From positions 1 through 23,505 of the forward strand of contig CALEAW010000082.1 in the NCBI GenBank assembly GCA_937943605.1: a stretch of DNA of 23,505 nt, in the 5' to 3' direction. The number at the start of each line of letters is the position of its first letter. Within the stretch, counting starts at the first letter, position 1. Below, piece by piece: positions 1-7,125 of this stretch. The DNA comes from an uncultured Sutterella sp. (GTDB lineage Bacteria > Pseudomonadota > Gammaproteobacteria > Burkholderiales > Burkholderiaceae_F). The position numbers and the translations under genes were made by a program. The notes below the pieces were generated by a model that was not told the DNA's origin, ran no database searches, and was given only the letters and a program-made list of their open reading frames with translations.

Positions 1-57
1 GTAATGTCTGCTCAGATTTTTGTCTTGAGTGCACATTCTTTTGGGAAGTTCAGGGAT

Positions 58-82
58 AAAGGCTGCCAAACTGACAGCCTTT
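58..82. terminator. Bidirectional hairpin terminator
   Basis: AAAGGCTG (58-65) and CAGCCTTTT (74-82) form a GC-rich stem around a 9-nt loop, with T-rich flanks on both strands. It lies just past the stop codon of the minus-strand lipoprotein gene and probably ends that transcript. It could also stop a plus-strand transcript entering from outside the window. Bases 1-57 hold no recognisable gene. Confidence 0.75.
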
Positions 83-102
83 TATTGTTGCGGTGAAGAG
101 AA

Positions 103-786
103 TTACGGGAAGACTTCACGGAATCGTGAGCCGTCGCCAGGGAGTTCATCAACGGTGTTATCAACGTTAATCACGTCTTTGTGGAAGCGATTGATACTGC
201 GTTCCACCTGGCAAGGAAGATTGCAACCTTCGAACTCTTCTTCGATGTCAACATCCTTCACACTGATACTCTTTTGTGCTGCAACCTCTTCTGCGTACAA
301 CTTGCAAATTTCAGCGTCCGAGTAGACGATCGGTGAATTGATTTCTTCAGGCGTTAAGCGACGCTCGCATTCGTTCCAGGTCGTAAAACGGAGTTTAAAC
401 AAATAAGCAACGCCGTCCTTTTGAAGATCAACCAACTTTCCTTCTTGGTTGAATTTGAAGATCGCGTTTTTCTGTGTCTCTTCAAGTTTTTTTGAACCAA
501 TACCCATGGTCAGCATCCCTTTACCGAAGTTGCGAGCGAACGCTGCACCCGAATTGTGACCTGTTAAGGCATAACCGAGAATGGTTTCACCCTCTTTCGT
601 TTGAGCGAATACAGTTGGCGTGCCCATCAAGGCGCGAACGTCGCTGATGGTTGTTTCATTCTTCGTGACAAACGAATCGATGCGTGAAAGGTCGTAGCCA
701 GAGGCACGCATACTGACGCTGGAGCAACCCGTGAGCGCCAAAGCACTGGCGCAAGTAAGCAAAAGTGAAAGTTTCTTGAAGTTCAT
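103..786 (-). CDS. Predicted outer-membrane lipoprotein of unknown function
   Basis: This 227-aa protein opens with a type II signal peptide: positively charged NFKK, a hydrophobic stretch, then the lipobox L-T-G-C with the lipidated Cys at residue 21. Ser at +2 predicts sorting to the outer membrane. Residues about 45-60 (TTISDVRALMGTPT) resemble the short motif of SmpA/OmlA/BamE-like lipoproteins, but the rest of the protein, with acidic C-terminal stretches and four further Cys, does not match a family I can name. No clear Shine-Dalgarno sequence precedes the ATG. The start is chosen because it gives a proper signal peptide. It is monocistronic, with terminators on both sides. Function is not assigned. 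Confidence 0.8.
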   Translation of the reverse strand: MNFKKLSLLLTCASALALTGCSSVSMRASGYDLSRIDSFVTKNETTISDVRALMGTPTVFAQTKEGETILGYALTGHNSGAAFARNFGKGMLTMGIGSKKLEETQKNAIFKFNQEGKLVDLQKDGVAYLFKLRFTTWNECERRLTPEEINSPIVYSDAEICKLYAEEVAAQKSISVKDVDIEEEFEGCNLPCQVERSINRFHKDVINVDNTVDELPGDGSRFREVFP

Positions 787-966
787 TTTATGTTGAATGT
801 ATTCTGTTTCGACTCTTTAACAAGAATTCGAAGGCATGATGTTGGATGAACAAGTGAAAGCGATCTAGACAAAAAATTGTTAAGAGCGCTAACCCAAGAA
901 TATCAAATTTTACATGGACCTTATCGTTATAGTTGTATCAAACAAGAAAATGACATCATTACGGTC

Positions 967-994
967 AAAAGAAAAGGCCGCCCGAAGGACGGCC
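967..994 (-). terminator. Rho-independent terminator of the porin gene
   Basis: Read on the minus strand, GGCCG..CC, a TTCG loop and GG.CGGCC are followed by TTTTCTTTTG. This is a strong GC-rich hairpin with a U-tract, about 40 nt past the porin stop codon. Confidence 0.85.
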
Positions 995-1032
995 CAAGCA
1001 CCGAGCGTTGAATAAAAGCTCGTCAATCTAAG

Positions 1033-2379
1033 TTAGAAGGTGTGCTTAATGCCTAACGCTGCGCCGACTTCCCAAGCATCAGGCAAGGTCGCAAAGTACT
1101 TGCCGTGAGGCGTATAGGTGTATGTATATGAGTCGTGCATGTAGCTCACGCCACCATATACTTTGGTACGCTTACTAAACGGATATTCGTAGCCCGTGGC
1201 CAAAATATAGCGATCCATTTTGCCCCACTTCATGCCGGAATGCTTGTTTGTTTCGGCACGAAGATAACCGACAGAACCACGGACCGTACCACCAGCGAGC
1301 GGTTTAGCTACACCTAACGTTAAGTTGTAGCCGTCACCGCCAGCACCATAGCAAATGACCTTGGTGCGTGTGCGGTCATCTTTTGGCATGGCAAGCTGAT
1401 TGCCTCCAATTTCTTGCGCGCTTTCGAAGTACTGTGCTGCAATAAACCAATTAGTGTCGTCTTGATGAATGGCACCTAACGCCGTCAAAGACCAGAAGTC
1501 TCGTGCTTCGTGATATTCGTCAGAGGTTGAACCAGGACGAGCGCCATGGTCTGAACTACCACGATGGTTAGACCAGTTCATATAGTCGCCCACGAAAGCG
1601 CCAGAGAACTTTGCGCCTTTATAAGAAACGCCTGCAGAGAAGTAGCGGTCAGCGTCAGACTTGTTTTCGGTCGGAGCGGCGCTATTTGGACCTGGTTCTG
1701 GATTGTAGTGACCGGCCTTCTTTGGATTGTAACGATAGGTCGTATCGGCGTTACCAGTGTACATGGCATGGAGTTTAAAACCGTTTGCCATCGGCACTTC
1801 AAGGGCGATCACGTTATCGTAGATCTTAAATTCACCGCCCATAATTCCATTTAAGCCCTGAACGGAACCCCAACCATCGATACCGAAAGCGGAAAGATTA
1901 TCTTTCATGAGACCGGTAGAACCCGCGCCACCGCGCAACATGCCTAAGCGACCAAAGCGCAAGGTCATGATGTCGTGTTTAACGAAGACGGAGGCTTCAC
2001 GGTTAAACAAACGGTTCTTATCTGTCATCGCACCGTCGTCAACGTTAAAGCCATTTTCGAGAACAAAGCCGGTTTTCCAACCGTTCCCTAAGTCTTCGGA
2101 GCCACGCAGACCAATCCAAGACGGGCTATTCATACCAGAGCGAAGACCAAGCTTTGAAAAGTGCTTGTTTTTTGATTCGAGCAGCTGAGTAGCATGAGGA
2201 TTGTTAGAAGGCTTGACGCCAGGCGCAAGGTCTGCTGTTGCGACACGGGCGACGCTTGTGTAGGCGTAATCAAGACCGACGTCGATTTGACCATAGAGTT
2301 CGACGTTGGCTGCGTGAACAGACGTTGCCAAAAGCGACAACGCCAAAAGTCCACCAATATTTAAAGATTGGCGAATCAT
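1033..2379 (-). CDS. Gram-negative general porin (Burkholderia OmpC-like family)
   Basis: This 448-aa outer-membrane beta-barrel should form a trimeric channel for small hydrophilic solutes. The start is placed at 2379 because that ATG has a good ribosome-binding site (AGGAG, then AACTTT) and begins a clean Sec signal peptide of 23 residues ending SVHA. The mature N-terminus ANVELYGQIDVGLDYAY is the hallmark of the betaproteobacterial porin family. The frame stays open upstream to 2448, but that would put a charged 23-residue extension before the signal peptide. Alternating amphipathic strands with Gly and aromatic residues run throughout (GLRGSEDLGNGWKTGFVLE near residue 90), and the protein ends KHTF with the terminal Phe needed for BAM assembly. 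Substrate preference cannot be read. The neighbouring MarR gene and the palindromes between them suggest regulated expression. Confidence 0.93.
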   Translation of the reverse strand: MIRQSLNIGGLLALSLLATSVHAANVELYGQIDVGLDYAYTSVARVATADLAPGVKPSNNPHATQLLESKNKHFSKLGLRSGMNSPSWIGLRGSEDLGNGWKTGFVLENGFNVDDGAMTDKNRLFNREASVFVKHDIMTLRFGRLGMLRGGAGSTGLMKDNLSAFGIDGWGSVQGLNGIMGGEFKIYDNVIALEVPMANGFKLHAMYTGNADTTYRYNPKKAGHYNPEPGPNSAAPTENKSDADRYFSAGVSYKGAKFSGAFVGDYMNWSNHRGSSDHGARPGSTSDEYHEARDFWSLTALGAIHQDDTNWFIAAQYFESAQEIGGNQLAMPKDDRTRTKVICYGAGGDGYNLTLGVAKPLAGGTVRGSVGYLRAETNKHSGMKWGKMDRYILATGYEYPFSKRTKVYGGVSYMHDSYTYTYTPHGKYFATLPDAWEVGAALGIKHTF

Positions 2380-2450
2380 AAAGTTCTCCTCAAGGATGGA
2401 TGTGTTTTTTTCGGATGTCTTAGGTCTACGTGCGGCGTTTCGGATCATGT

Positions 2451-2456
2451 TTTATA
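2451..2456 (-). promoter_or_regulatory. Possible -10 box of the porin promoter
   Basis: TATAAA on the minus strand lies about 72 bases upstream of the porin ATG at 2379. No good -35 is seen at 16-18 bp (GCCAAG at best), so the promoter would need an activator or may lie elsewhere. Confidence 0.3.
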
Positions 2457-2535
2457 AAGGTGCCGTCATCGTGCTTGGCCTAAGCGAAGTGAACCTTATC
2501 GACCAATTCTTTTGTGAAACTTACGTTCGAAAAAA

Positions 2536-2552
2536 CTGAACAGTGTGTTCAG
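2536..2552. repeat. Inverted repeat CTGAACA-GTG-TGTTCAG upstream of the porin
   Basis: This is a perfect 7-bp inverted repeat with a 3-bp centre. On the minus strand it is followed by TTTTTT, so it could be a weak terminator for marR read-through. Its symmetry also fits an operator for a dimeric regulator about 80 bp upstream of the possible porin -10 box. I cannot decide between these. Confidence 0.5.
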
Positions 2553-2589
2553 AAAAACAGAACGGTTGGTGTTTTAACTGTGTCAGCGC

Positions 2590-2616
2590 TAATTCCCTAC
2601 TCTTTGTAGGGAATTA
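2590..2616. repeat. 11-bp perfect inverted repeat (TAATTCCCTAC / GTAGGGAATTA)
   Basis: Two perfect 11-bp arms flank a 5-bp loop (TCTTT). There is no T-tract on either side, so this is not a standard terminator. It may be a protein-binding site or an RNA hairpin in the marR-porin intergenic region. Confidence 0.55.
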
Positions 2617-2665
2617 AATGTTCTCTCTAATTTACGCTCGTTCGAATGCTTCCTTTTTATCAGGG

Positions 2666-2681
2666 AATGTCCTAGGACATT
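2666..2681. promoter_or_regulatory. 16-bp perfect palindrome, candidate MarR-type operator
   Basis: AATGTCCTAGGACATT is fully self-complementary. Size and symmetry match MarR-family operators, and a marR gene ends 60 bp away. The site lies between marR and the porin, about 290 bp upstream of the porin start. That the MarR protein binds here is an inference. Confidence 0.45.
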
Positions 2682-2740
2682 TAACGCAAAACAAGCCGAT
2701 GCTTGAGTTGCACGGTCAAGGATGAGACTGAGTCGTATTT

Positions 2741-3163
2741 TTAAAGCACTCGGCAACACTTCGTTAAAAACGTTTTGGCTTTGTCGACTTCGTCTTGACT
2801 AAGATGGTGCGCGAGATGGTTTTCAAGTTTCGAGCTGATTCGCTTGATGATGGGTTCGAGTGCCCTCCCCTTTGGTGTAAGCATGATGATATGAAGCCTG
2901 GCATCCAAAGGCGATCGACGCTTTTCAATGTAGCCATGGGCTTCAAGTTTTGAAGCGTGGGTCGAAACGGTCGACTTCGATTTGTGCGTGATGGCGCTCA
3001 ACTCAAGGACACTCACCACCGGATTGGTCATAAGTGCTTTCAAAAGATAGCCGTGGCATGGCGACAAGTCGTCAATCCCTTCACGGCGAAGTTCTTGTGT
3101 GATGTACTGGTCGATCGATTGAGCAAAACGGTCGGCGAGGTATGGGAATGTGATATTTTTCAT
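2741..3163 (-). CDS. MarR-family transcriptional regulator
   Basis: This 140-aa protein has the size and layout of a MarR winged-helix dimer: N-terminal dimerisation helices, a winged helix at about residues 45-100, a Ser/Thr/Lys-rich recognition helix (HKSKSTVSTHASKLEAHGYI, 60-79), the D-x-R wing signature (D87-A88-R89) and LTPKG at 95-99, then C-terminal helices. It probably represses or activates nearby genes in response to a small ligand. Three cysteines (C36, C136, C137) leave redox sensing open. It lies upstream of the porin on the same strand. The gap between them carries three inverted repeats. Its own upstream region has ACAATTGT (3217-3224) within AAACAATTGTCT, a possible autoregulatory site. 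The ribosome-binding site is weak. Confidence 0.9.
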   Translation of the reverse strand: MKNITFPYLADRFAQSIDQYITQELRREGIDDLSPCHGYLLKALMTNPVVSVLELSAITHKSKSTVSTHASKLEAHGYIEKRRSPLDARLHIIMLTPKGRALEPIIKRISSKLENHLAHHLSQDEVDKAKTFLTKCCRVL

Positions 3164-3214
3164 CGTGCCATAGTAGACCTATATGACATCACAAGTCCAA
3201 ACCGTATCGCATCG

Positions 3215-3226
3215 AAACAATTGTCT
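3215..3226. promoter_or_regulatory. Possible autoregulatory site of the MarR gene
   Basis: AAACAATTGTCT contains the 8-bp palindrome ACAATTGT, the core often seen in MarR-type operators. It sits about 55 bp upstream of the marR start codon. The assignment rests only on position and symmetry. Confidence 0.3.
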
Positions 3227-3249
3227 ACATTAGGTTACGAAGGTCAAGC

Positions 3250-3277
3250 AACAAAGCCCCGTTGAAGGGGCTTTGTT
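3250..3277 (-). terminator. Terminator downstream of the type I-alpha DAHP synthase
   Basis: AACAAAGCCCC (3250-3260) and GGGGCTTTGTT (3267-3277) form an 11-bp perfect stem with a 6-nt loop, just past the minus-strand stop at 3302. The arms end in A/T-rich sequence on both sides. Confidence 0.8.
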
Positions 3278-3301
3278 ATTTCGACTAAGTGGTCTTTTTA
3301 T

Positions 3302-4378
3302 TTATCGTTGACGGAAGGCTCTCAAATCAGCGGCCGCATTTCGTAATATTCGTTCGGTCGTCTCCCAGTCGATACAAGCATCTGTGACAGAGACGCCGTA
3401 CTTGAGTTCAGAGAGATCAGCAGGAATCTTTTGATTGCCAGCATTGATGTTACTTTCGAGCATCACACCGCAAATTGATTGGTTGCCGTTCAAGATTTGC
3501 GTCAAGCAGTCATGCAAAACGAAGGGCTGCAGTTCATGGTTCTTCATGCTATTGGCATGTGAGCAGTCAACGATGATGCGCTTTGCGAGCCCTGCTTTTT
3601 CAAGGGCTTTTTCGGCAAGCATGATGCTCACCGTATCGTAGTTCGGACGGCCGCCGCCACCGCGCAAGACTAAGTGGCCATAACGGTTGCCGCGCGTATA
3701 GACCACGGCACTACGACCGTCTTCATACATACCCAAGAAATGGTGGCCTGTCATACTGGACTTGATGGCATTGATGGCCGTGTCGAGTGACCCATCTGTG
3801 CCGTTTTTAAAACCAACAGGGGCAGACAAGCCACTGGCCATTTCACGGTGAGTTTGGCTCTCAGATGTGCGTGCGCCAATGGCGTACCAACTGATCAGTT
3901 CACCCAAGTACTGAGGGCTAAAGGGATCAAGCGCTTCGGTCGCCAAGGGTAACCCTGTTTCGCTGATGTCGAGTAAGAGCTGGCGAGCCTTCAGCATCCC
4001 TTCGGCTATTTGGAATGAACCATCCATATGCGGGTCATTGACATAGCCCTTCCAACCCGTCACGGTACGGGGCTTTTCAAAGTAGACACGCATGACCAGA
4101 AGTAATTGGTCTGAGACTTCTTCAGACAACTTCGCGAGACGTCGAGCGTAATCCATGGCGGCAGCAGGATCGTGAATCGAACAAGGCCCCGTGATGACGT
4201 TAACATAGTCTCCGCGAAGCACCTTACGAATTGCACTACGGCCTTGACGAACGACTTCAGCCGCGCGATCGGTCATTGGCGCTTTCTGTTTAATCTCTGC
4301 GGGCGACGCCATCGGTGTGAATCGCTCAATATTAAGGTCTTCAAGTTCGTCAGTAAGGATAGGTTGCATTTCTTGCAT
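3302..4378 (-). CDS. aroG: 3-deoxy-7-phosphoheptulonate synthase, type I-alpha
   Basis: DAHP synthase condenses PEP and erythrose-4-phosphate, the first step of aromatic amino-acid synthesis. The 358-aa length and motifs match the AroF/AroG/AroH family: GPCSIHDP with the metal-ligand Cys66, VYFEKPRT (98-105), GARTSESQTHRE (168-179), GFKNGTDG (189-196), DCSHANS, and a C-terminal KYGVSVTDACI region that looks closest to the Tyr-sensitive E. coli AroF as I remember it. The feedback amino acid cannot be fixed from this alone, so the symbol is generic. The ATG at 4378 follows GGAG with 9-nt spacing. It is monocistronic. A second DAHP synthase of the unrelated I-beta subclass lies 5.5 kb away at the head of an aro operon, so this organism has two isozymes. 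Confidence 0.96.
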   Translation of the reverse strand: MQEMQPILTDELEDLNIERFTPMASPAEIKQKAPMTDRAAEVVRQGRSAIRKVLRGDYVNVITGPCSIHDPAAAMDYARRLAKLSEEVSDQLLLVMRVYFEKPRTVTGWKGYVNDPHMDGSFQIAEGMLKARQLLLDISETGLPLATEALDPFSPQYLGELISWYAIGARTSESQTHREMASGLSAPVGFKNGTDGSLDTAINAIKSSMTGHHFLGMYEDGRSAVVYTRGNRYGHLVLRGGGGRPNYDTVSIMLAEKALEKAGLAKRIIVDCSHANSMKNHELQPFVLHDCLTQILNGNQSICGVMLESNINAGNQKIPADLSELKYGVSVTDACIDWETTERILRNAAADLRAFRQR

Positions 4379-4392
4379 GTTGCATATCTCCA

Positions 4393-4420
4393 GTCACCCT
4401 CCTCGGCACTGAAGGGTGAC
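4393..4420. promoter_or_regulatory. 5'-UTR hairpin next to the DAHP synthase ribosome-binding site
   Basis: GTCACCCT (4393-4400) and AGGGTGAC (4413-4420) form an 8-bp perfect stem with a 12-nt loop. On the minus strand the stem ends 2 nt before the GGAG of the DAHP synthase gene, so it could influence translation. On the plus strand GCAAGTTTTTTT follows it, so it could also act as a terminator in that direction, although no plus-strand gene precedes it. No aromatic-rich leader peptide was found here. Confidence 0.5.
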
Positions 4421-4498
4421 GCAAGTTTTTTTACCTGTCCTCCTATCGTCGCAGATTTTGAGAAGGTTTGCGTCAGGAAAGTGTCTTAGTTCTCACGA

Positions 4499-4504
4499 AT
4501 GATA
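4499..4504 (-). promoter_or_regulatory. Possible -10 box for the type I-alpha DAHP synthase
   Basis: TATCAT on the minus strand is a good -10 match. Its expected -35 zone (4522-4527) is poor but overlaps the first of the phased GTATGAAA repeats, which would fit an activator-dependent promoter. Placement is tentative. Confidence 0.3.
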
Positions 4505-4523
4505 TCTTTGAATCGTGGTCTAA

Positions 4524-4588
4524 GTATGAAAATGGGTAGAACTGTATGAAATCGTAAATCTATCATACGGGAGTATACTGGTATCATA
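4524..4588. repeat. Helically phased short repeats between divergent genes
   Basis: GTATGAAA occurs at 4524-4531 and again at 4544-4551, exactly 20 bp apart. TATCATA occurs at 4561-4567 and 4582-4588, 21 bp apart, and is part of TATCATAC and GTATCATA, which resemble the first pair. The sites are therefore spaced by about two DNA turns. They lie in the 400-bp gap between the divergent DAHP synthase and autotransporter genes and look like binding sites for a regulator. The rest of that gap (4590-4778) is AT-rich and shows only the ribosome-binding site AGGAG at 4768-4772. Confidence 0.4.
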
Positions 4589-4778
4589 TCACGACTAAAT
4601 GTTGTTTCGGTACAACGCTAATTTCAATTTAATTTTTATAACTAGTCATTTAAAAACGGCCGAAAACATCGCGTTTGTGCTCTGTTAGTTTGATGGTGAG
4701 GGTTTCTACCTAGCTGGTAAAAAGACAAAAATCCAAACAATGGAATTGTAGTTTTTGAGACCATCGTAGGAGTTACGA

Positions 4779-7001
4779 ATGAAGAAATTTGCTTTAAGTT
4801 CTGTCGCTGCCGCTGTGATGGTGGCCATGTCTGGTGCGGCCGTTGCGGCTGATTTGGTGATTGATTCTGATAGTGATCTAACTAAGGTCGATGCTACCCA
4901 GTCCACATTTAAAGGCGAAGACACGGCATTTAAGTTCAGTGGCCATAAGTTTGCTCTGACAGGAAGCACTATTAATTTTGATGGCGCTCGTCGTGGTTTG
5001 TCAGTGTATGCCGATAAGGCGGCTAACAAAGAAACGGACTTGACTGTTGGTACTAATGACAGCAACGTCACTGTTAACGTTAATGCAAATCAGAAAGAGT
5101 CTGGCCATGCTATTGGTGTAATGGTGCTTCGCAATCCAGTTGAGAATCTAGCTCCCCAATTAACCATCAATGGTAATAATTTGGTCATTAACGTCGACAA
5201 TAAGGGTGCGGGTGATGCCCGTGGTATTCACGTTGGTAGCGTTACCACAGACTCAAAAGATCCCTTGGCTACGCTGACAATCAACAGTGAAAATACCGTC
5301 ATTAATGTGACCGGGAAAGGTGAAACCGATGGTATTGTTGCCATGTCTCAGGGTCAGGTTTATGTTAATGGCAACTTGTCTGTTAAGGCCGATAAGGCAC
5401 TCCTTGCTCGCGGTGATGCACAAATCGTAATCAACAAGGCCGGTAACAAGACCGTCCAGTTAAATGGCGATATTGACTTCAACTATGACAAGAAAACGTC
5501 TGGCACAACAGCCGACGCTACGGTTGATGTGACCTTGTCCAATGCGGATTCTTACTGGGTTGGTAATGCTACAACGTCTTACGGTTCAGGTCAGCCCCCG
5601 GAAGGTTATAGTGACATCAAGGGGCTTCGCTTGAGTCTTAGTAACGGCGCACAGTGGACGCCGACCGTTGTCACGGGTACGGCGGGCGAAACGTCTGGTC
5701 TTAAGGACGTGCCTATCAACGACATGACGCTCAATGGTGGCGTGATTAACCTTACCAAAGAACTTGTTGAAGCTGGTCAGTCTGTTGACCTTCAGTCTGT
5801 TAAGGGTACTGGCGGTACGATTAACACTTACGTTACTAAGGCTAAGGACGGCACTGAATCCGTTGGTCAGATCAACTTGATGTCTGTTGATTCTGGTGAC
5901 GAAGCTCCCGCCTTCAACGTCGTCGCCTCCAACGTCAATGCTGACACGATGTCCGACAAGACGCTCTCTACCCTCGGTAGTGCGATTAACGTCGAAAATG
6001 GTAAGGCTGAAGACGCTAAGATCACGGCAACAGTGAATGAAGGCGCTGTTAATGGTGCGGTGTCTCAGGACTTCAATGCTAAGGGTGAAGCTGTTGGTGA
6101 CAAGGTTGAAGCCAAGAATACCAAGCTCGATGCCTATAGCTCCGTCTTTACGCTCGGTGCTGTGACCTGGCGTCATGACATGAACGACTTGACGAAGCGC
6201 ATGGGTGAACTCCGTATGTCCCCGAACAAGGTGGGCTCCTGGGTTCGCGTCTATGGTTCTGAACTCAACTACGGTGCTCAGAACGTGACGGCCAAGCAGA
6301 ATTCTGTCCAGGTTGGCGGTGACTATGACCTCGGCAACGGCTGGAAGGTCGGTGGTGCATTCTCCTACACCGATGGTAATTCTACGTACCACTCCGGCGA
6401 AGCCGACAACAAGGCTTATGGTTTCGCTGCTTATGGCACGTGGTTCGCTGAAGACGGTCAGTTTGTTGACTTGATCGCTAAGTACTCTCGTCTCTCCAAC
6501 GACTTTACGTTGGGTGATATGTCTGGCGACTATGACAACAATGCCTTTAGCGTTAGCGCCGAATATGGTTGGCACTTCCGCTTGAACGATGTGGCCTTTG
6601 TCGAACCGCAGGCTGAATTGACCTACGGTCGTATCATGGGTGATGACTTCACGACCTCGAACGGCGTTCGTATGACTCAGGAAGACTTTGACTCCTTGAT
6701 CGGTCGCTTGGGCGTTCGTGCTGGCTTCTACTTCCCGAAGGATCGAGGCACCATCTATGCTCGCGCTTCTGTGTTGCACGACTTCCAGGGTGAAGCTGAA
6801 TCGAAGGCTACGCTCGTTGCGAATGCTAAGACGTCCTCAACTCTTAAGGACGATTTAGGTGGCACGTGGTACGAATTTGGCTTAGGTGCCAACTTCAATC
6901 TCACCGATGCGACCTACGTCTACGTTGACCTTGAACGCACCAATGCAAGTAAGGTCGTCGAAGATTATCGCTGGAACTGCGGTATTCGCCACGCCTTCTA
7001 A
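4779..7001 (+). CDS. Autotransporter (type Va) with beta-helix passenger
   Basis: This 740-aa protein has a Sec signal peptide (MKKFALSSVAAAVMVAMSGAAVAA) cleaved near residue 24. The passenger of about 440 residues is rich in Asn, Thr, Val and Gly in short repeating beta turns (LTINGNNLVINV, ATLTINSENTVINV), as in right-handed beta-helices. A linker helix at about 460-483 (RHDMNDLTKRMGELR) precedes the C-terminal autotransporter barrel, residues about 485-740, which starts GSWVRVYGSE and ends RHAF with the BAM-recognised terminal Phe. The passenger should be surface-exposed or released. Its target is unknown, and no protease or lipase motif is seen. AGGAG at 6-nt spacing supports the ATG. The barrel resembles that of the second autotransporter in this window while the passengers differ, as expected for a paralogous surface family. 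Confidence 0.93.
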   Translation: MKKFALSSVAAAVMVAMSGAAVAADLVIDSDSDLTKVDATQSTFKGEDTAFKFSGHKFALTGSTINFDGARRGLSVYADKAANKETDLTVGTNDSNVTVNVNANQKESGHAIGVMVLRNPVENLAPQLTINGNNLVINVDNKGAGDARGIHVGSVTTDSKDPLATLTINSENTVINVTGKGETDGIVAMSQGQVYVNGNLSVKADKALLARGDAQIVINKAGNKTVQLNGDIDFNYDKKTSGTTADATVDVTLSNADSYWVGNATTSYGSGQPPEGYSDIKGLRLSLSNGAQWTPTVVTGTAGETSGLKDVPINDMTLNGGVINLTKELVEAGQSVDLQSVKGTGGTINTYVTKAKDGTESVGQINLMSVDSGDEAPAFNVVASNVNADTMSDKTLSTLGSAINVENGKAEDAKITATVNEGAVNGAVSQDFNAKGEAVGDKVEAKNTKLDAYSSVFTLGAVTWRHDMNDLTKRMGELRMSPNKVGSWVRVYGSELNYGAQNVTAKQNSVQVGGDYDLGNGWKVGGAFSYTDGNSTYHSGEADNKAYGFAAYGTWFAEDGQFVDLIAKYSRLSNDFTLGDMSGDYDNNAFSVSAEYGWHFRLNDVAFVEPQAELTYGRIMGDDFTTSNGVRMTQEDFDSLIGRLGVRAGFYFPKDRGTIYARASVLHDFQGEAESKATLVANAKTSSTLKDDLGGTWYEFGLGANFNLTDATYVYVDLERTNASKVVEDYRWNCGIRHAF

Positions 7002-7043
7002 CATGGCATAAAAATCACCGTAAGGTGACCAAATGGTGAAATG

Positions 7044-7080
7044 ATTGGCTGTCAACTTTAGTGTTGGCAGCCAATTTTCT
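7044..7080 (+). terminator. Rho-independent terminator of the first autotransporter
   Basis: ATTGGCTGTCAAC (7044-7056) pairs with GTTGGCAGCCAAT (7063-7075) through a 13-bp stem with one G-U, a 6-nt loop and a TTTCT tail. It lies between convergent genes. The minus-strand tail is poor in T, so it mainly serves the autotransporter. A smaller TCACC-GTA-AGGTGA hairpin precedes it. Confidence 0.85.
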
Positions 7081-7125
7081 ATAGAGTGATGTCGAAATCC
7101 ATTCCTAGATATCGTTAGTTAGACG

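Noticed and set aside
2380..2448. Longer porin start at 2448
   Set aside because: It would add 23 charged residues before a good signal peptide. The ATG at 2379 has a proper ribosome-binding site.
2620..2660. GTTCGAATGC, similar to a tRNA T-arm
   Set aside because: No acceptor, D or anticodon arm can be built around it.
5586..6779. A 397-codon open frame on the minus strand
   Set aside because: It lies wholly antisense to the autotransporter, whose signal peptide, barrel and ribosome-binding site are clear. The frame is open because of the biased codon use of the sense gene, and the protein shows no recognisable domain.
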